A DNA stretch of 64,000 nt from Hawksworthiomyces lignivorus (lineage: Eukaryota; Ascomycota; Sordariomycetes; Ophiostomatales; Ophiostomataceae), in the NCBI GenBank assembly GCA_002917075.1, contig NTMA01000002.1:434001-498000 (forward strand), in the 5' to 3' direction. Under the pieces are notes generated by a model. It was not told the DNA's origin. It made no database searches and saw only the letters and a program-made list of their open reading frames with translations. A program made the translations under genes and the position numbers. This document shows positions 1 to 10,929 of this stretch, piece by piece. Numbering within the stretch: the stretch's first letter is position 1; the number at the start of each line of letters is the position of its first letter.

Positions 1-1228
1 GTCTCAAAATCCCAGTGCCAACTAGACGCTCTCTTAACCGAGTAGCTTGTTTCTGTAGCCGCACCCGCATCCCCTTCCTTGAATGCAAGCTAAACTGTGA
101 TGCAATCTCGTTAGAATGGCTACTAAGCGAGTCCCTGAGATTCCCCGATGCTGGCTTCACTTCCGCTGCTGTAAGTCCTTTTGCACATTCGTCCTTACAT
201 TGTGACACCCCTTGACGCCTGAGGTTTGATTTATGTTGACGCCACCTGCAGAAAATATTTACTTTCCGTTTATTTCTCGCTACCTCAAAGGATCGAATTG
301 TGTGCGGAGATTCAAATCGCTTTAGAGGTATCAAACTAGCTGAAGGTGACAGAGAACATGAGCTGGAACGGTACACTTCGGTCGTGTTGTCGTGGCGAAT
401 ACCAGAATGCGAAGCAATGGATCGGTGAGTGCTATGTGAAAAACTGAAGGTCGACCGGCTGGCAGCATCTTCTAAGCTATCAAATATTTTAGAATCAAGC
501 GTATCGTCGGTTAGATCCACGTGTCTTGGGTATGATTTCCGTGCTCTGGTACTTCTATTGATAGAATCTGCAGCACTAGAACGTGGTTCACACATTTGAG
601 GAGGAGTCTCCGTGCCCGGGTCAAGATTCAAGGTTATCTCAAACTGTTGCAATTGTTGGCGAGTTCGTAAAGAATGAGCCGCTTGCGCAAGTGATATGTG
701 CGAGCTCGATTTAGTTGAGAGCGTAACTGCAGACAATATCCTCTGGCTCAAGCTAGTTTGAGGCGATACCGAGAGTCCAGAAGGGCGAATCTGCTCTGAT
801 GGATATGATGATGAGAGGCTATGAGCATGTCTCTCGGTCTCGTTAATGCATGCTCCGAAAGCGAGATCCGGATGTGATATTACCGACAAAGGAAGGTCTA
901 GCCCCAACGCTGCCACATTTTCTTCTCGGGAGCCAATTCCCATCATACCAGCCGTCTCGGTCGTTGAAGGGCTGCAATGTGTGCGAAATATATTATTTGC
1001 TGGGTTTCCATTGTCTCTCTGGTCCTGGATAAGGCTGGCTTCAGCAGATCGTTCCAAGAATGGAAGATTGAAGGCTGGTTCATGATAGTGATGGTTCACA
1101 TTGTTCGAAGAGATGGATTGTGGTGCCAATTCGGAGACTTCTGCCAATGACTGAAATTTGCTAGGTTGGCTTGGGTCCGTGTGCCAAAGTCTGCCTCCCT
1201 GCGTACCACTGATCGATGCTTTATCTAC
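1..1228 (-). CDS. Unidentified serine-rich protein, partial (runs off left edge)
   Basis: The minus strand is open in one frame for 409 codons from 1228 to the window edge, so this is the 5' or middle part of a longer gene whose 3' end lies outside. The product is rich in Ser, Thr, His and Arg, with basic stretches near its visible end (for example RWRQHKSNLRRQ and RVRLQKQATRLRERL), and has no domain I recognise. The start is unclear. The first Met codons in the frame are a tandem pair at 946-941. Upstream in the same frame an ATG at 1315-1313 gives 28 codons and then meets a TAG at 1231-1229, directly before the long open stretch. I found no splice pair that removes this TAG and keeps frame. 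It could be a real gene starting at 946, a gene with unseen upstream exons, or a decaying copy. Sustained openness in AT-moderate DNA argues for coding; function unknown. Confidence 0.5.
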
Positions 1229-1315
1229 CTATGATTCGGCGGAACACGAGAGTGACTCGCCATTGTCGTCCTCTCTGCTTTGGCCACATAGGGGAGAGGA
1301 AGAAAAGGGTAGCAT

Positions 1316-2004
1316 CTTCCGCCTTCTGTGAGTAGCCCTAATTAACTGCTTTGAAAAGAGAAAGCATGAATAAGAGTACTGGTGAGATTTAAGAACCTAG
1401 GCAATGAATACAGTTGAGTATTGGAGCTTTTAGGATAGATGATTGATTCCTCGAACAACATAGAGATGCGAGGAAATGCAAGAGAGTTCATATCGAAAAG
1501 ATGAATTAGCCACAATGTGCCCGCTAAGTAGTTTCTAAAGCTCGAAAGTCGCGTTATTGGCAGCTGCTCTTTCCCTATAATATGAATAAGAGTTTCTCAT
1601 AACGGCTAGGCGAAGTGCGCCAACAATCCATCTCTCCGTCATTCCACCTTCTCCACTGCCTTCACCTCGAACCTATGGAGAAATTCATATTCACTTCCCC
1701 AAAGAATCAGGCTCAAACTTGAGTAGGATTTTATTTCATAATGATTTTCCCCGTCGTATCTGCCTCTATGTCTACTTCATGAGTCTCGTTGTTAAATATA
1801 TACATAGGTATATCGAGAGCCGTTTCATTGTGCCTGTATCCTACAACACATGCTCGCCAGCGAAGAGTTATCGTGTAGCCTAAGCCAATAATAAATGTAC
1901 AAAATGGAATAATTACATGTTCAAATGGTGAAGGAGAGGAGCAAGCCAGAAACAATGGGTTATGAATGGGCTCTGAGAGAGTCTCGTCCTCAATTGTCTC
2001 TATT
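1316..2004. other. Spacer between the left-edge frame and MRPL19
   Basis: No open frame with coding character. It should hold the promoter and leader of the left-edge gene and the 3' UTR of MRPL19. I see no repeat or structured element. Confidence 0.5.
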
Positions 2005-2547
2005 TCATGCGACCACAGCAATGCCCATCGACTTGGCCTGGAATATAATGGACCGACATAAGCTTTCCAATGAGTTTCCGGAGAGCCGCGGTTCGCTCTG
2101 CTTGATCTTCGCAATCTCGTATATGTGCTTCAGGCTGACAGTGCCAACCGTCTCCCGACCAGGCATGTGGGCGCCGCGCCGCTTGCCGTCCTTGCCCTGG
2201 GGAACCTCGGCCGTGTTGAGCAGCAGCCAGGAAGTGTGTGGAGTGCGCACATCAAAATAGAATGTGCGGTCCGGGCGGACAATGACGCGGACGGGAAGTG
2301 GTGTGCCGGGGTTGATGTGTGCTGTGCGAGCGTTGAACTCCTGGACAACGAGCGAAAAGTTAGCGCTTGAATGAAACATGCAATTGAGCAAGAAGACATG
2401 AAAGCCAGGTACCTTGCAGAAATCCATCGACTTGATACCCTTGCTACCGAGGGCAGGTCCCACAGGCGGACTCGGGCTGGCTTGGCCGGCACCGACAATG
2501 AGCTTGACCATCTGGTCGACGGCGCCAGTGGCGCGTGCTTTCGACAT
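2005..2547 (-). CDS. MRPL19: Mitochondrial large-subunit ribosomal protein uL11m
   Basis: Structural component of the mitochondrial 54S subunit at the GTPase-associated centre. Two exons (2547-2413 and 2340-2005) around a 72 bp intron give 156 residues, matching the size of yeast Mrpl19. The N-terminal uL11 signature is clear: [19 protein letters not shown] is followed by [15 protein letters not shown], the latter only contiguous after splicing, which supports the intron. The second exon covers the RNA-binding C-terminal domain, with the conserved [14 protein letters not shown] segment. The intron itself is open in this frame, so an unspliced reading would insert 24 residues inside a conserved block; that is unlikely to be the real product. 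It is divergent from SVF1, with about 0.8 kb between the two starts. Confidence 0.93.
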   Translation of the reverse strand: MSKARATGAVDQMVKLIVGAGQASPSPPVGPALGSKGIKSMDFCKVPGFHVFLLNCMFHSSANFSLVVQEFNARTAHINPGTPLPVRVIVRPDRTFYFDVRTPHTSWLLLNTAEVPQGKDGKRRGAHMPGRETVGTVSLKHIYEIAKIKQSEPRLSGNSLESLCRSIIFQAKSMGIAVVA

Positions 2548-3341
2548 TGGGACGGAAAGTACAGCAAGTAGAGGAAAGCAGTGGGTTTCCGGCTAGTCTA
2601 AGATTAGCCCCAATCGTCTCGTCGGGGACGGCCGCGGAATAGGAGACAGCACTCGAGCAATGTCGTCTGCAGTCGTCGATGAGAGAGATTCGACTCGTCG
2701 TCTGAGAGCTTGGTGGTCCTGTAACCCACCTCGAAAATTCAAGCACAAAATTGCGACAAGGATGTTCAGCCACGAGCTTCAGCCACATCGAAAGGTATCA
2801 CGTGTCGCTAGTGTGATTATAGCTCGACAAAGGGAGAGAGTGAGGCGGGGCAGCGAATAATCGTCACTAATAGGTGCCCGTCAAGGGTTCAGTTAGCGTA
2901 AGGTGCCCCGCCGCTATTAACCAGGATGACAGCGCACTTGGGCTATGATCGCCTCGCCGCCCATATTTCGTCGTCCCAGGTTTCCTTTGCCTCTTCTATG
3001 GAGACTTGAAACCTTTTTTTTTTTTTTTGCTCATCCAGACAGGACCACAGTGCCGCACTCCCTGTTAGTCCTTAAAACACTTAAGACTCTCAGTGCGCTT
3101 TGGCGGTGAAGAGAGAGAGACTTCCCAAACTTTCATTTTTCTGGTCTTTTCTCCCCGCCGCTTTTCGCCGACTCGGTACCTCTGCTTTGATACCTCGTCT
3201 TTTCCTTACATATCTTTTTTTCGCTTTCTGCTTTTGTCTTTCATTCCTTCCGTTAGCATCCTCCCCGGCAGAAGAGAGCTGTCCCACCTCATACCGCCTT
3301 CTTTGACCCATATCTTTCCTTTCGTATAAGAATCGCCCAGC
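2548..3341. promoter_or_regulatory. Divergent promoter region MRPL19 / SVF1
   Basis: This 794 bp region separates two outward-facing genes. It contains a T15 run (3014-3028) and long pyrimidine-rich stretches just before the SVF1 start, as is common in fungal core promoters. Small frames here lack coding character. Confidence 0.5.
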
Positions 3342-4721
3342 ATGTTCAACTGGGCCAAGCAAACGTATGTCCCCCCCTTGTTCTTGCTTCTTTATTTGCC
3401 CGCTTTGTCTCTTATCTCCTTTTGTCTGACACTGCTTGGGTTCTTGCAGACTTGCCAATGTGGCTGGCACCCAGGAGCCCATCTATGGGCCGTCTGCTAT
3501 CAAGTCCGTGGCCGAAGAGACCAAGGAAACGCCGTACACCGAGATTACTTCGGAGCACCTGAAATGGACCGCCATGGAGTCGACCTGCGTAGAGACACAG
3601 GTATTCTACATGACCTCAGATACCGGCCCAGCCGTGTTTGTCCAGGTCATCTATAGCAACGTGGCGTACGTTCCCCTCTCTCCTGCCTTCCTCACCTCGG
3701 TAGCATGCAGAGTCCCTCTAACAAGAAGTGCAGCGGCATCCGCACCACGTGCCAGTTTAACACCAAGATCTTCTATGTGAACAGCCCTGAAAAGAAGGAG
3801 GTTCTCTGGAGCTCGACCCCGCTCAGGCAACACGAATTCAGCGAAGACATGAACTCTTTCTACGCCGCCGACTGCGCCGTCGAGCTGTCGGAGGACGGAA
3901 CGTCATACTCGATCAAGTCGCACAACGACGACCGCGCCATCGTCAATCTGGTCATCAAGCGCACCGCCCCTGGCTTCCAGGCCGGCAAGACGGGCCGCAC
4001 CCTCTTTGGCACGGACCTGACGGATCCCTGGGGCTCCATGCGCCATGTCTTCTGGCCGCGCTGCGTAGCCTCGGGCACCATCACAACTAAGGAGGACGGC
4101 CCCATCGACTTCGCCGGCGGCCGCGCCATGTTCGTTCACGCCCTGCAGGGTATGAAGCCGCACCACCTGGCCTCGCGCTGGAACTTTGCCAATTTCCAGG
4201 GCCCCGACTACTCTGCCGTGCTGATGCAGTTTACCACCCCACCCTCCTACGGCTCCACCGTCGTCACGGTCGGCGGCATTGCGCGCGATGGCGAGATCAT
4301 CATGGCCGGCACCGACGAGACGGTGACCCATCTCGCCACAAAGGAGGACAGCGAGAACGACTGGCCCGAGCCCACGAAGATCCGCTACACCTGGTCTGGC
4401 AAGGACAAGGACGGCAAGCAGGTAGAGGCCGTGCTGGAGGGCGACCTCGACGACCGTCAGGACCGGATAGATGTCATGGGAGAGATTCCGGGCTTCGTCA
4501 AAAAGATTGCCGGCAGCGTCGCAGGCACGAATCCGTACATCTACCAGGTAAGACGGCCCTCTTTTCTTTTCCTTCCATTTAGTCGCATTCGCACCTTGCT
4601 AACCAGCTAAACACAGTACTACCCTCGTAAGACACAGTTAGAGCTCAAGCTGAAGAAGGGCGATGAGCCCGAAATCACACAGCCAGGACTCCTATTCGCT
4701 GAGGCTACCTTCATCTCGTAA
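3342..4721 (+). CDS. SVF1: Svf1-family survival factor / ceramide-binding protein
   Basis: Svf1 proteins have two lipocalin-like folds; in yeast they protect against oxidative and cold stress and move ceramide between ER and Golgi. Four exons (3342-3364, 3450-3665, 3734-4547, 4617-4721) with introns of 85, 68 and 69 bp encode 385 residues. The N-terminus [20 protein letters not shown] and the following [11 protein letters not shown] and STCVETQ segments are family hallmarks. The very short N-terminus before the first intron is the amphipathic helix that binds membrane in yeast. The splice joins restore [11 protein letters not shown] and NPYIYQYYPRK. The protein lacks the extra residues of the 481-residue yeast protein, as is usual in filamentous fungi. 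The 23 nt first coding exon is easily missed by automatic callers. Confidence 0.93.
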
Positions 4722-5729
4722 TATACAGAAACAACCGATGGATTTGATGGTCACCTATACCTCTGTTTTTGCTCCCTTTTGCGCTGTCTCACATTTGGTC
4801 TTTGTCTTTTGTCTTTATGTATTTCGACCACTTGGCGCCACTTTACCATACATCCTTGCATAGTTTATTAGACGTTTTACTCCAATATTCAGAGGGTTGG
4901 AAATGATTGCAGCGCTCACTTCCTCCAATATCCTTACAATGTCCATCTCCATCGCCGCCCACTCCCACTTAGCTTTTCCACGCCTTGACTAGAAATGGCA
5001 TCCATAGCACAACCCGTTAATATGGGCGGCTCATGCGGGATGGGATTTGTCTGTTCGTCTGAGTGGATACACTCACAACACAACACCCAGTTGCCCGTTG
5101 GCCATTTCCCTAAGCACACTACTGCGCTGCATACACAATATTCACACATAGAGCATAAGGGCACGCGACCTTTTCCGTGCCAAATGGATACATTTTGCTG
5201 TCGAATAATAAATGGCCAAAGCTGCATGTAATCTTAATAGTTTTTTTTTTAAGAGAGCGGAGAATGAGGACATACCTATATCATGGAAATAATGTTCCGG
5301 TGAACTAGATTTGCATGCTTAGAAATACCTGAGGCTCTTCACGCCGGCATCCGTGACACTCACTTATGCTAATGCACGACCATTAATTGCAGCATAGCTC
5401 TCAAATTATTTTTTGTATATGTTAATTAAGTGGTGAAGGGTATAGGTATAACAAATAAAGAGTATTGGGTATCTGATAATAAATGCAAAAAAAAGACAGA
5501 AAATAAACGAGAGATATCTGCGGCAGAAGCCGCTTTTTTTCCTGGTAACCAAAACCCGATAGAGCACAACACCTCATTTCAAAATCAATAGTGCCTCCGC
5601 GCCCCGTGTCCAAAGGGTCGCACCCGCCATGCAAGACGTAGCCCCCTCTATTAATATGCAACCTTTCTTTCTTTTTTGGGGTGGTTTTTGTTCGTTATTT
5701 TTTTGTGCTGGCGCGCTTAAGCTCCCTGT
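4722..5729. other. Convergent 3' spacer SVF1 / GNAT-like gene
   Basis: About 1 kb between two gene ends, AT-rich in its second half (5230-5700). Short frames on both strands have no homology I recognise. Confidence 0.5.
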
Positions 5730-6659
5730 TCACCTCTTCCGCTTGGTGGCGTCCCAGTTTGCGAGGACCTTGTCCAGCGTGTTTGCGGCCATGCGCTCGG
5801 TCTTGCGGAACGCGCCGTTGTAGAACTCGGGCAGCACCATGGTGCTGTTGGCGTGCTCCTGAGCGAAGCCGACGGCGGCGTCGCGGCCGCAGCGCTCGCG
5901 CGTGACGCGCACAGCCTCCTGCAGCAGGTCGGCGCCGACGCCGCGGCGGCGGAACCGCAGCTTTGTGGTCCAGGCGCGGATGACGCCGTGGCCGCCCTTG
6001 AGCTGGCTGTTGGAGTAGCCGCCGGCGCCGCCGTTGCTGCTGTTGCCGCCCCGGGTTCTCCGGCGCTGCGGCGAAGAGGACGCGGATTTCTCCTTGGCCG
6101 CGGCGTCGGCCGCGGCAGACGGCTCCAGGCGCAGCACCAGGGCGCCGATCATCTCCTCGCCGAAGCGCGCACCGATGATGGTGTCCTCGACGTCGTCGTC
6201 GGCGGCAGAGTCGCCTTCGCCGCCGCCGCCGCCCCTCTTCAGCCACTCCCACTTGAGGGCCTCGGCCAGCGTGATGTACTGCGCGCTGAAGTAGCGGATG
6301 CCCAGCAGGTACGTCATGATGACGCCCGACAGCAGGCTGAGCATCATGCCCAGGTCGTGTCGCGGGCTCGACTGGTAGGCGACGCCCAGCGCCGCCGCCA
6401 GCGCGGCCACGTTGAGCGGGTGGAATACGAGGCTGCGCGACGCCGTCTGGCGCTGCTGCGCGATGCTGTCGGCCACCAGCTGCAGGGCGTCCACCTTGTC
6501 GGTGCGGCTGGTCAGGACGCCCAGCGTCAGCGGCGGGATCTCGTCGAGGTTCACGGTGCCGCCGTCCTGCGTCGCGGTCGCCGTGGTTGTGGAGGCGCTG
6601 GCGCTCTTGCTGGCCTGCGCGGTCGGTCCGAGGACTGGGGTGCTCACGTTGGAAGACAT
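5730..6659 (-). CDS. Membrane-anchored GNAT-like N-acetyltransferase
   Basis: Predicted acyl-CoA N-acyltransferase of unknown substrate, 309 residues from the ATG at 6659. Residues about 75-125 hold two hydrophobic segments (HPLNVAALAAALGVAY and LSLLSGVIMTYLLGIRYF), suggesting a membrane hairpin before the catalytic domain. The acetyl-CoA binding motif A of GNAT enzymes is visible as RRRGVGADLLQEAV, the RxxGxG/A loop. Between the first catalytic strands (TIIGARFGEEMIGALVLRL) and motif A lies a low-complexity Ala/Ser/Gly/Arg insert of about 50 residues. The frame stays open 59 codons upstream of this ATG, into a pyrimidine-rich leader; I prefer the internal Met because the extra sequence reads as a leader. 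An alternative first exon is listed at 7178-7289. Function beyond the fold is not known to me. Confidence 0.75.
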   Translation of the reverse strand: MSSNVSTPVLGPTAQASKSASASTTTATATQDGGTVNLDEIPPLTLGVLTSRTDKVDALQLVADSIAQQRQTASRSLVFHPLNVAALAAALGVAYQSSPRHDLGMMLSLLSGVIMTYLLGIRYFSAQYITLAEALKWEWLKRGGGGGEGDSAADDDVEDTIIGARFGEEMIGALVLRLEPSAAADAAAKEKSASSSPQRRRTRGGNSSNGGAGGYSNSQLKGGHGVIRAWTTKLRFRRRGVGADLLQEAVRVTRERCGRDAAVGFAQEHANSTMVLPEFYNGAFRKTERMAANTLDKVLANWDATKRKR

Positions 6660-9600
6660 CTCGGAAGGCGGAAGTACTAGATTGGCTCGTAGAAAGAAAA
6701 AGAAAGCTGGTCTTGCGTTAGAATCCGGTGGGCTGACAAGCACTGTGTGCGGAATTGAATTGTGGGTGCAAGGAGGCTGAGTGAGGCTTAAAGAGAAGAG
6801 AAAAAGAGTTCCAGAAGAGCAAGGGAGGAGGAGCATGGAACAATGGACTGGAAAGAAGAGAAAAAAGTAAAAAGAGAGACTCCAGCGGCGGCCTTTTTAT
6901 TGCTTCTAGCTTGCCAAGAACAGCTTCCTGTTCAAGCTTCCCAAATCGACTGACCGACAGAGCGGGAGAGCTCGATGAATCATGAAGACAAGGCAAATTT
7001 TAAATAGTCCCGGCCAAAAGACCACCGGAGGCGCTTCGTCTAAGTAAAGTCCCCGAAATGAACACGCGACAGCTGGAAGGCAGAATGACACGGAAGCGGG
7101 AAGCAGAAAACGGTTCTAGACCGACGATCAAAAGTAAAACACAGGAAAAAATGCAAGAAAAAAGAAGAAAATCTTACCGGCACTGGTTTTGAGCACCGGC
7201 ACGGCGTTGAATCTGTCGGCCAGTGTGCTAGGATGGCCGTTTGTTAAGTTGACCTCCATGACGGCCGCCATGTGGTGCGACCTGTCCATCTCATTGGGTA
7301 AGAGGCCTGGGAGACCAGGAGACCTTTGGGTCCAGTTGGGCGAAGAAAAAAAGAGAGGAAGAAAAACAACGAAAATATAAAGACATAAAATAAAATAAAA
7401 GAATAACGAAGATGCAGAATCCTTAAAGGTTGGTCCCTAATATCTATACTATTAAAATGACGGGGATCCCAAACAGAGCTTTGTTCCTCTGTTCGTAGTT
7501 TTTATTTTCTTCTTTTTCTTCAGTCCCCTTTCCTTTATTGTCTCCTTTTGAAATAAACAAAACCGGGAGACTTTTGAGAAATAGGCTAGCATGGACCGAA
7601 AATGCTGGGGAGGATTGGTCTTGGCACCACCTGTATTGGGCGCGTATTGGTGGCGTGAAGACGCAGCGCTTGTATGGAAAGGGAAAAACCAACTGCAGAA
7701 GGATGAAGGGATAACAGCGCTATTAGCAAACCGCTATACGCAAAGAGACGAAGTCGTGTGAGGGGAAGGCGGTCGCGTTGACGGGGGAGTCTAGGATGGA
7801 GGTTCGTTCGTCGAGCTAGCTGCTGCTAGATTGCATGGCTGGCGACGGTGAGAGTTGGCAAATGAGCGTCAACGAGAAAGGAATAGAGATAAAAGAGACG
7901 AAGCCGGAGAAAAGTAGAAAAAAGGCGACGCAGGAAAAGGGGGGCAGGAAGCGATTAAAGACCAAGAAGATATACCACGAAAGACGACGAAAGGCGAACT
8001 AGCGAGATACCCAGCCGTCTGGGACTTGGGATGGATGGAAGGTGTGATGATATCCCAAACGAATGGTTTGGGAAGATAGAGCGAGCTTGTGCAGGATAGG
8101 GTATCAATGGCTTTCTAGTCCGGATTTCGTTCTCGTTCATGACCCGGTTCTGTCTGCAGAACAGGTCCGATTCCAGATTTGAGAGCCGGCTACTCGAGTA
8201 GCAACGGCTGGTGGACCATCCCACACGCATACCAATAATAGCGAGCAAAAGACCCCTTGTAGGCATGGAGGACCTCAAAAAAACCGTTTGCGTAAGTGCT
8301 GTCGTAACTACAGACGCACGATGCGCGAAGATATATCCTGTTACAAATACAGGTGGTGTCGAGGCAGAAAAGAGATACGGGTTTAGTACGTGATAACAGA
8401 CACTACCCCGGTCTAGACCAATAGCGCACGAAGCGAATCCAATACTTTCGTCGACTAGGGTTGGTTTGGGTAGGCCTGGGCAAATATCCTTGCATCGCCT
8501 GGGCAGCACATGAAATTTTGTTGGTGAGCAAGAAAGTGGGGGGAAGCGGCGAGCTACTGAATTCGTATCACAGCGAGCAGAGCTATCGTCCCTACATAGG
8601 TACTCTGTGCTTCGGCTGCCAAGGCGATACGTTGACCTGATTCGTCTCGCGAATGGCGAAAATGGGGGGGACGATGGTCACACGGAAAGGAACGCCATTT
8701 GCTTCTTCAAGCTCCTAGCAGCCTTCTCGGGAAGGAAGGGTATGGCCATGTGTCAAACGTATCATCCCAGTTGGGGCTCGAGACGGTGCGCAAGGTGAGC
8801 TGAGTCTGCTGTGCCGTGATCTCTCCCAGTCTGCCGCATGACGAGCGTCGTCTGTTTTTCTGATCTCTGCACGTTTCGGGTCTGCGCAAATATGAGAGAA
8901 AATGGCGAGATAGGAGAGGCAGGCAAACCAATGGCTAGACAGACCGAAACAAATAAAAGGGCATGGATGAAGGGAGTCGGAAGATATGCACCCTTTGTTT
9001 GGCCTCCTGTCTTGGCAAATCCCACCCACCGTTTTCTGCGTATTCGCCCAGTGGGGGCTCCATTAAAGCTATCTGACAGCTAGAAATGCAATCAACGCAC
9101 AAACTGCCAAGACGTCCGAGAGTGTTGGAATAGCGTTCGTTTTCAGTAGCTCAGCTACCATGTCTTTGTGTGAGATATCTGCCCTTGCTGCTGCGGGAGC
9201 TGCGATACCCACAACTTATTACGATGCCTTTCTCTTAGAGACACGATTGAGACGTTCAGATTGACAGGAGCAAGAGATGAAGCTAGAGGACGACTAGAGC
9301 GGACAAATAATAGACAGTCACACAGACAGGCAAGACAGAGAGACAGACGGACATACAACAAGAAGAGAATGAGGGAAATCAAGGGGGGGGGGGGGAGCAC
9401 GCTACGCATCAATACCCGACTAACTTTGCTCTCCGTACATAGGTATGTAGCCTACTGCGCATCTATCGCCCTGTCAATTCTGCGGTTGAGTGGGTGATGA
9501 AAGATGTATGTATGTAACTATGTACATAAGCTATTGTAGTACTTATCTTTCTCACCGCCATAAGCCGCCACTAGGAACAAACAGTCCAACTGCTTGTGTC

Positions 9601-10929
9601 TACGAGCATGCAGTTGGTTTCTTGCCAGAACGGGAAGACGCCCGATCATTGCTTAGCCTGCCGAACTCAACCGTCGATGATGTTTGCCCCAAAAAGGCAT
9701 GGCAGTCTCTGCAGTATGTCCTAGAGCCTATGTTCTTGGTTTTGCACGGGGTGACCATTGTTCCGTTACAGCTTGCTTCTGTGCTTACTTGCAGCGTTTC
9801 GTATTATCTCACGTGCACTCAGACGTCGAGCAGCGGCAACCGGGCAGAAGGTGTGCTTTGCTGGATTATTGTCTTATCATATTGACTGTGTACATGCGTT
9901 GAGAGATCGACTATCCGTAAGATCCGTTATCACGGCAAGAGCCGTACTGTACTGTAGGACTGTTGAAGAACAGGACGTTGCCTGGTTGAGGCCAGCTGTC
10001 TCATATTTGCCTATTATCCCTCTGCTTGATTTCGGGTTTTCCGTAGGATTTGGTATTGCGAATACAATGAATAGTGGCGTCTCCTTGGCCGAAGTCTGCC
10101 TTACAAAAGTAGGCCATAGGCTCTCATGTCTCTGTGCATTACTGATAGACTTTTCGTTACCGGGGAGCTCCAAGGCAGAATCCGCCCTTGAGGACTTCCC
10201 CAACGGGACCTGTTCGCCTAGCCTAAACTTCCTCAACGGCATGCTTTTTCAGAAGACAACCTCCCCCTAAAGTGCCGGAAAAGAGAGGCAGCCAATCCTG
10301 TGCTGACATTGTCCATGCACCGCCGCACTTACTGTTCGCTGCTGAGTATTCTGACCACTCAGATCCATCCATGTGCCCCTCTTTGCCCGCCTGCAGAAAA
10401 GTCGATTCCGCAACGCGAAAGTCCTACGAAGTCCTAAGCTTATTTTTCTCGTAGCCTCTCTCTTTGCACTCGTAATATACCGTATCTTACGTTTGCGTGG
10501 CTGTCGATGCGGCTGCTTTCGTAGGACCATCGATGAATCTCGCCAGGCCCACAAGGCAGGAACAGATCTCTCCCTCTTTCCCATCCACCCTTGCGCTGTT
10601 TCTTTGTTTCGTTGTTTATCATAGGATATTGTAAATATTCACAATGGAAGTGAAATTGGCCAGTGGCAATTAAAACAAAACCTGGGGGAAGGAACAAGCT
10701 TCATTCTCTCCCAGCTATCACTTTTTGGACCTGCTCTACGAGAACTTCTACTTCTCAACGCCGCTCCTTTTGCCTAAAACTGCTCTGATCTCCGGGTTTT
10801 CGCCATCGCTTTGCCTCCGAGCTTCACTACGGGACTTCCCTTCACTCACACGCACACTCACACACACCGACATTCCCACATCGTCGCTTCATCTTCGCCC
10901 CTCATCGTCATTTCGCTCTTCCTCCCGCC
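6660..10929. other. Gene-poor 4.3 kb interval between divergent genes
   Basis: Apart from the possible exon at 7178-7289 I find no convincing coding sequence. The longest frame (8509-7955, minus, 184 codons) has no recognisable motif. There is a G13 run at 9383-9395 and a CA/CT-rich leader before the C2H2 gene at about 10840-10870. The region may be an extended promoter or host non-coding RNA. Confidence 0.4.
7178..7289 (-). CDS. Possible first coding exon (37 codons plus 1 nt)
   Basis: On the minus strand an ATG at 7289-7287 opens a short frame with protein-like composition (MDRSHHMAAVMEVNL, then ADRFNAVPVLKTSA). It ends exactly at a strong donor, GTAAGA, at 7177-7172, in phase 1. A TAG acceptor next to the GNAT-like start (exon resuming about 6672) is in the matching phase and would give an in-frame junction a few codons before the GNAT ATG, across an intron of about 0.5 kb. 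Another acceptor near 7070 gives a shorter chimera. It may be the true N-terminus of the GNAT-like protein, an alternative first exon, a separate small gene, or chance. Confidence 0.33.

Noticed and set aside
7955..8509. 184-codon minus-strand frame in the long spacer
   Set aside because: No motif, mixed composition, no splice context; could be chance.
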